Below are positions 42,139 through 45,804 of a DNA stretch of 45,804 bases, in pieces. The notes under the pieces were generated by a model, which saw only the letters and a program-made list of their open reading frames with translations, ran no database searches and was not told the DNA's origin. The DNA is from Candidatus Obscuribacterales bacterium (GTDB lineage: Bacteria > Cyanobacteriota > Vampirovibrionia > Obscuribacterales > Obscuribacteraceae), in assembly GCA_019745415.1 (NCBI GenBank), contig JAIETF010000010.1, forward strand, positions 1 to 45,804. Direction: 5' to 3'. How positions within the stretch are numbered: the stretch's first letter is position 1; each line of letters starts with the position of its first letter. The position numbers and the translations under genes are program-made.

Positions 42139-43218
42139 ATGTCTATCGATAATCCAAAAGACGACAATTCGAACAACACACATCGCTTGACGAGTAATGT
42201 CAAAGCTGGTGGCTGTGCAGCCAAGATGAGTTCGTCCGAACTAAAGCAGATTCTGGCCAATCTTCCCAAATCAAAAGATCCAAGGCTTCTTGCCGGCATC
42301 GATAATTTTGAAGACGCGGCCGCTTTTCAATTAAATTCAGATCTTGCCCTAGTCAAAACTGTAGATTTCTTTCCGCCTCTTTTAGACGATCCCTATCTCT
42401 ACGGTCAGATAGCCGCTACAAATGCCCTATCCGATATTTACGCAATGGGTGCAAAACCAGCTTTAGCCCTTGCCCTGTTGGTCTTCCCCACCTGCGACTT
42501 TCCTCTAGATATAGCCGCTGAAATTCTCAAAGGTGGTGCCGACCAGGTTAGTAAAGCCGGTGCCATCATCGCTGGTGGTCATTCCATTCAGGGCAGCGAA
42601 ACATTATATGGACTTTGTGTCTCAGGTTTCGTTCATCCCGAAAAACTGCTCACCAACAGTGGTGCCAAACCCAAAGACAGCATAGTGGCCACAAAATCAC
42701 TGGGAGCCGGCGTTAGTCTTTTGGCGCTCAAAGCTGGTCTATTGAACGATGAAGCCAAAAGTCGGCTCTTTTCAAATCTCACCACTCTTAACGATAAAGC
42801 CATAGATGCAGTTAGCTACTTGTCTCCCCACATCCATGCTTGTACAGATATTACAGGCTTCGGTCTGATAGGGCATATACAAGAGATGTCTAAGGCCAGC
42901 AAACTGGGAGCGGTGGTAGAAGTAAGCAGCATTCGCTTCCTGCCGGGCGTACTTGAACTGGCCAGCCAAGGTTTGGTGCCGGCGGCAGCCTATGGCAATC
43001 GCAAATCATTCCAGGGGAATGTTTCATATATAAAGGATCTGCCTCTTGAGGTTACCGACTTACTCTACGATCCACAAACTTCGGGTGGTCTTCTTTTTGC
43101 CGTCGAGCCCGAACATACTGAAGACTGCTTGAAGGCTCTAGCCTTGGTGGGAATTGAGGCTTCTTGTATAGGACACTTTGAAGAAGGTATTCCAGGACAC
43201 ATAGATATCAAACCCTGA
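42139..43218 (+). CDS. selD: selenophosphate synthase
   Basis: Makes selenophosphate from selenide and ATP, the selenium donor for Sec-tRNA, 2-selenouridine tRNA or selenium-dependent molybdoenzymes. The 359-residue protein keeps the active-site pair Cys26 and Lys29 (AGGCAAKM), equal to Cys17 and Lys20 of the E. coli enzyme; the second Cys of the E. coli GCGCK is Ala here. Also seen are DFFPPLLDDPYLYGQIAATN and DPQTSGGLL. It is a cysteine, not selenocysteine, form. The yedF stretch follows closely. No selA, selB, selU or tRNA-Sec is in the window, so the use of the product is open. Confidence 0.95.
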   Translation: MSIDNPKDDNSNNTHRLTSNVKAGGCAAKMSSSELKQILANLPKSKDPRLLAGIDNFEDAAAFQLNSDLALVKTVDFFPPLLDDPYLYGQIAATNALSDIYAMGAKPALALALLVFPTCDFPLDIAAEILKGGADQVSKAGAIIAGGHSIQGSETLYGLCVSGFVHPEKLLTNSGAKPKDSIVATKSLGAGVSLLALKAGLLNDEAKSRLFSNLTTLNDKAIDAVSYLSPHIHACTDITGFGLIGHIQEMSKASKLGAVVEVSSIRFLPGVLELASQGLVPAAAYGNRKSFQGNVSYIKDLPLEVTDLLYDPQTSGGLLFAVEPEHTEDCLKALALVGIEASCIGHFEEGIPGHIDIKP

Positions 43219-43241
43219 TTTTGAAAGAGAATGAACCATCA

Positions 43242-43883
43242 ATGAAAAAAGACATAGATCTTAGAGGCTTACTTTGCCCAGAACCGGTGCTCAAGACTAA
43301 GAAACTCTTGGACGACCAAGCCGTCACCTGTGTAGAAGCACTGGTAGATTCCGACGTCAATATCCAGAATCTAGCCAGGTTGGCCCGTTCTCAAAGTTTC
43401 GGCTTCAAAAGTGAAGCAAAAGGCGAACACTTCGTCGCCACCATCTCTAAAGATGCGCTTGCACCAAATACGGCGCTAGAACCGCCGGCGGCGTCAAAGC
43501 AAAATAATGCTAAGTCTGGAATCGTCATTTTTATTAATAAGGATAGATTTGGCGAACCTACAGCAGCAATCAGTAACGAAGAACAAGAAAAGAATCAAGC
43601 CTTTAGCTTGAATCTACTCAATGTCTTTCTGCAGACAATTAATCAAAGTGGACACGATCTACAGGCAGTTCTCTTGGTTAATAGCGGCGTTAGACTTATG
43701 GACCCAAATTCACCCTGTGCCAGAGTTTTGGATGAACTGAAGGAAAAGGGAGTAGAAGTGCTCGCCTGCGGACTATGCCTCGATTATTACGGCTTGAAAG
43801 AAAGGGTCAAAACCGAACAGATAACCAATATGTACGCCATATGCGAATATCTCTTCGCAGCCGAAAAAGTACTGAGTCCATAA
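43242..43883 (+). CDS. yedF: YedF: TusA-like plus DsrE-like selenium metabolism protein
   Basis: A 213-residue two-domain protein. The N-terminal TusA/SirA domain has the DLRGLLCPEPVLKTK motif (catalytic-type Cys12), and the C-terminal half (about 95-210) is DsrE-like with a Cys-containing LACGLCLDYYGL. This is the layout of the YedF family found with selD, thought to deliver selenium to it or from it. ATG at 43242 fits the usual TusA N-terminus; the longer frame uses TTG at 43221, 2 nt after the selD stop. The gene is 23 nt from selD and surely co-transcribed. Confidence 0.9.
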   Translation: MKKDIDLRGLLCPEPVLKTKKLLDDQAVTCVEALVDSDVNIQNLARLARSQSFGFKSEAKGEHFVATISKDALAPNTALEPPAASKQNNAKSGIVIFINKDRFGEPTAAISNEEQEKNQAFSLNLLNVFLQTINQSGHDLQAVLLVNSGVRLMDPNSPCARVLDELKEKGVEVLACGLCLDYYGLKERVKTEQITNMYAICEYLFAAEKVLSP

Positions 43884-43912
43884 GACATAGCTTCTTTATT
43901 TGCCAAAAGTAC

Positions 43913-44050
43913 TCAGTCTGTTTGAGAAAAGTCGCTTTTGAACACTCGCAGCAGTACAGCAATAACAGCCACTGCTAGCAGTATCAATGCAATCGTCGAA
44001 AAAACTGCCAATTCATGAAAGGCTTCGAACAAATCAAAAATTGCTTGCAT
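43913..44050 (-). CDS. 45-residue single-helix membrane protein
   Basis: A short frame lying in the 256-nt gap between yedF and the PfkB gene. ATG at 44050 has ggcgg 6 nt upstream. The peptide is MQAIFDLFEAFHEL followed by a hydrophobic helix (VFSTIALILLAVAVIAVLL) and a charged tail ending in QTD: a clean N-out or N-in single-pass anchor. It is downstream of, and co-oriented with, the PfkB gene. It is supported only by composition, ribosome binding site and position; function unknown. Confidence 0.5.
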   Translation of the reverse strand: MQAIFDLFEAFHELAVFSTIALILLAVAVIAVLLRVFKSDFSQTD

Positions 44051-44139
44051 GGATACCGCCAGTCGATTATTGCCTCAGCCAATACTAGCAAATGTATATA
44101 TTTTGGCAGCAGTGTTAATACGAAAAGCAGATAAATTAA

Positions 44140-45297
44140 TCAGGAAAGCAAGGCTTGCACTTCAGCCAGAGTCGGCAGACCGGAAGAGGCACTTATAGTG
44201 CGAGTGGCCAAAGCACCAGTGGCATTGGCAAAGCGAGCAGCATCATCCCAATCAAGGGATAAAATATCCTGCGGTCTAATGAAATTGACTCCAGGCATTT
44301 TGCCCGAATTTTGTCTATTTTGCTCCAATTCCTGCTGCATCTTCGCCGGCAATAGCACCGCCTGCCTGGGAGGACCGCCCGGTAAGGCCAAGAGCTTTTG
44401 ATAGTTATAGAAGAGCTTGTACAGTATTGCCGCTACATAGGCATCGCCAGCCCCAACCCCGGCCAGCGACTTGACCTTATAAGGCGGATAGAACTTTTCA
44501 CTTTCGGCGTTTACGACAATGGAGCCGAACGCCCCCAGGGTGCAGAGAACCACTTCCGCCCCGGTTTGATTGAGAAAATCACGGCTATAAGTCAGCAAAA
44601 TTTCTAGATGTTTTTCTTTAGTCGGATTAGCCGCCAGTTCGCTCACCGCCACTTCGTGTTTACTGCGGCCCAACCAGTAAATCAGCTCTGGTAAGTTGAC
44701 CTTCAAGAGATGAGAAAGAGACATGGCTTCCTTGGTAAGCTTACGAGCCAACTCACCTTCACCGTATGGAAAGCCGGCATCGAACGAAATGAGCAAACCA
44801 AGCTCTCGGGCTCGCCGCATCGCGGCAATGACGAAATGACTGCGAGGCTCCACTGTCAGTGAGATCCCTGTGGCATGCAAGGCAAAAGAACCCTCAAACA
44901 TGTCAGGCGAGAGTTCCTTAACCGTGAGCTGATGGCAAGCGTTGGGTTTAGGCCAGTTGAAGAAGATATTCTCTTCATCTTCAGAGGTCAAAACATAGCA
45001 CTGGGCAGTCGGATAACGACTGGTTTCAAAGACGAAACGAGTATCAATGCCGGAATCACTCAAGGTTTCCAGCAAATAGCGGCCATGAATATCGCTACCA
45101 ACCTTGGCCACCAACCGAGTCTTGCCGCCAAGCCGGGCATAAGCAGTAGCCACATTGGCAGCATTGCCACCGGCCGAACGCAAAAATGTATCTGGGCCAG
45201 ACCAAGAAGCGCCTTTGGTGGTGGCAATCCAATCCACCACCAATTCTCCTATGGTCAATAATGACAGAGGCTCCGGTTGGCTATCTAGTTCTGACAA
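44140..45297 (-). CDS. PfkB-family carbohydrate kinase
   Basis: ATP-dependent sugar kinase of the ribokinase family. The 385-residue protein has RSAGGNAANVATAYARLG near residue 40, the substrate-side GSDIHGRYL and the catalytic anion-hole loop GVGAGDAYVA with the base Asp kept, though the usual Asp-Thr-Thr before GAGD is Ala-Gly-Val. An insert of about 55 residues (about 300-355) follows the loop and makes the protein longer than the usual 310-340. The TTG start at 45297 overlaps the upstream SCP2-like gene by 13 nt; a TTG at Leu14 is an alternative. Substrate not identifiable. Confidence 0.88.
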   Translation of the reverse strand: MSELDSQPEPLSLLTIGELVVDWIATTKGASWSGPDTFLRSAGGNAANVATAYARLGGKTRLVAKVGSDIHGRYLLETLSDSGIDTRFVFETSRYPTAQCYVLTSEDEENIFFNWPKPNACHQLTVKELSPDMFEGSFALHATGISLTVEPRSHFVIAAMRRARELGLLISFDAGFPYGEGELARKLTKEAMSLSHLLKVNLPELIYWLGRSKHEVAVSELAANPTKEKHLEILLTYSRDFLNQTGAEVVLCTLGAFGSIVVNAESEKFYPPYKVKSLAGVGAGDAYVAAILYKLFYNYQKLLALPGGPPRQAVLLPAKMQQELEQNRQNSGKMPGVNFIRPQDILSLDWDDAARFANATGALATRTISASSGLPTLAEVQALLS

Positions 45298-45695
45298 TTG
45301 GCTCTCTTCAACTCCAAGATAGTCGGATAGATAGGAAAAGCAGGCTTGAGAGCAGGCAAGAGGGCCAGTGCTTTATTCACTGGTCCTTTGGCTACGATTT
45401 GCCCCTTGATCAATGCCATAGGCACATTCACTTTACCAAGCCAGAACTCATGAGCCACATCTGACTTCATAAACATCTCTATGGTGGGTTTCTTACTAGT
45501 CTCGCCCACCGATATCTCCATTTCTTTGCCATCGGAACAATCAACAGTCAAGCGACCTTCCGGCTCACGATAATGAAAGCGCACAACCAGCCTCGAGTCG
45601 AGCAAAGCGCGAGACATCTGCTCGTCCTTCTTGATAGCAGTCCAGAGGTCGAGCATGACCCTGTTCAATTCATCGGTGTTGGCAAAAACGGCCAT
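45285..45695 (-). CDS. SCP2-like sterol/lipid-carrier domain protein
   Basis: A 136-residue protein resembling the SCP-2 lipid-binding fold: RFHYREPEGRLTV strands, then SDVAHEFWLGKVNVPMALIK and the GPVNKALALLPALKP segment near the end. Such domains bind lipids or act as carriers; no enzyme motif is seen. ATG at 45695 has an agaggg ribosome binding site and overlaps the preceding stop by one base (TGATG), so it is coupled to the dehydrogenase-like gene. The family call is moderate. Confidence 0.7.
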   Translation of the reverse strand: MAVFANTDELNRVMLDLWTAIKKDEQMSRALLDSRLVVRFHYREPEGRLTVDCSDGKEMEISVGETSKKPTIEMFMKSDVAHEFWLGKVNVPMALIKGQIVAKGPVNKALALLPALKPAFPIYPTILELKRANCQN

Positions 45696-45804
45696 CAGTA
45701 CGCCCTCTTTATAAGTTCTATCAAATCATCGCCGCTGGCTTCTCTTGGATTGAACATTATGGCAGGATCTGAACTGGCCATACATGACAGCTCGTTTAGC
45801 ACCG
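45695..45804 (-). CDS. C-terminal fragment of an iron-containing alcohol dehydrogenase-like gene
   Basis: The window cuts this gene. The last 36 codons end at a TGA overlapping the SCP2-like start. The peptide contains LNELSCMASSDPAIMFNPRE and ends LIELIKRAY, which matches the C-terminal pattern of group III (Fe-dependent) alcohol dehydrogenases: a D near an NPR motif, then a final helix ending in AY. Only the tail is visible, so the assignment is tentative. Confidence 0.5.
   Translation of the reverse strand, partial: VLNELSCMASSDPAIMFNPREASGDDLIELIKRAY

Noticed and set aside
42102..42152. 16-codon hydrophobic peptide frame overlapping the selD start, as a leader peptide
   Set aside because: No ribosome binding site and no attenuator structure.
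43869..43917. actgagt/actcagt pairing after yedF as a terminator
   Set aside because: Loop over 30 nt, 7-bp AT-leaning stem, no T-run.

Overview
The window reads as a chromosomal piece of a Gram-negative-like bacterium of moderate GC. My best guess is the non-photosynthetic sister lineage of Cyanobacteria (Melainabacteria/Vampirovibrionia, Obscuribacter-like). The basis is the zwf-opcA pair (typical of Cyanobacteria and Actinobacteria), a CheA-REC hybrid chemosensory cluster, and frequent TTG/GTG starts. This placement is inference; no rRNA or other decisive marker is present. Coding density is very high, I saw no tRNA, rRNA, insertion sequence or CRISPR array, and the only gene-poor stretch over 300 nt is 41700-42138.

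Layout. 1-3750: an ACT-domain malic enzyme, a perfect 21-bp hairpin, a small charged coiled-coil protein, a shared terminator, coproheme decarboxylase (hemQ/chdC) and a secreted coiled-coil protein. 3927-7444: nucleotide-sugar genes, an RmlD-like reductase, an RmlC-like cupin and an RfbF-type cytidylyltransferase on the minus strand, divergent from an RfbH-type CDP-sugar 3-dehydrase. Together they suggest CDP-3,6-dideoxyhexose synthesis, but the 4,6-dehydratase and the E3 reductase are not here. 7431-21651: a large chemosensory locus. One arm (minus) is CheR, CheW, a PAS-REC-Hpt-like protein, an Hpt protein and a membrane-anchored TPR protein. The divergent arm (plus) is a second PAS-REC-Hpt-like protein, CheA-REC, CheB, CheY and an MCP. 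A second CheW closes the locus from the other side. Both REC-Hpt-like proteins lack the phosphoacceptor histidine in their Hpt-like domain.

21202-37044: a minus-strand train of 14 genes. It starts at zwf with a complete oxidative pentose phosphate set (zwf, opcA, pgl, gnd), continues through recO and glyA, and passes into an envelope glycan or lipid-linked sugar set: a WecA/TagO-type transferase, two GT-C-like membrane proteins (one with a C-terminal HTH-like and coiled-coil tail), an SDR, a GtrB/DPM-like glycosyltransferase and a DprE1-like FAD oxidase, ending with CheW. Many joints are ATGA, GTGA or TAATG overlaps. A second FAD oxidase gene diverges from zwf, and the shared intergenic region carries three 15-bp tandem repeats.

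38618-45804: a small membrane protein, a CPBP-family protease, a Gly/aromatic-rich membrane-anchored protein, a ribbon-helix-helix regulator, the selenium pair selD-yedF, an unlisted 45-residue single-helix protein, a PfkB sugar kinase, an SCP2-like protein, and the C-terminus of a gene resembling an iron-dependent alcohol dehydrogenase that runs off the window end. Several starts were moved from the longest open frame to positions supported by ribosome binding sites or stop-start overlaps.
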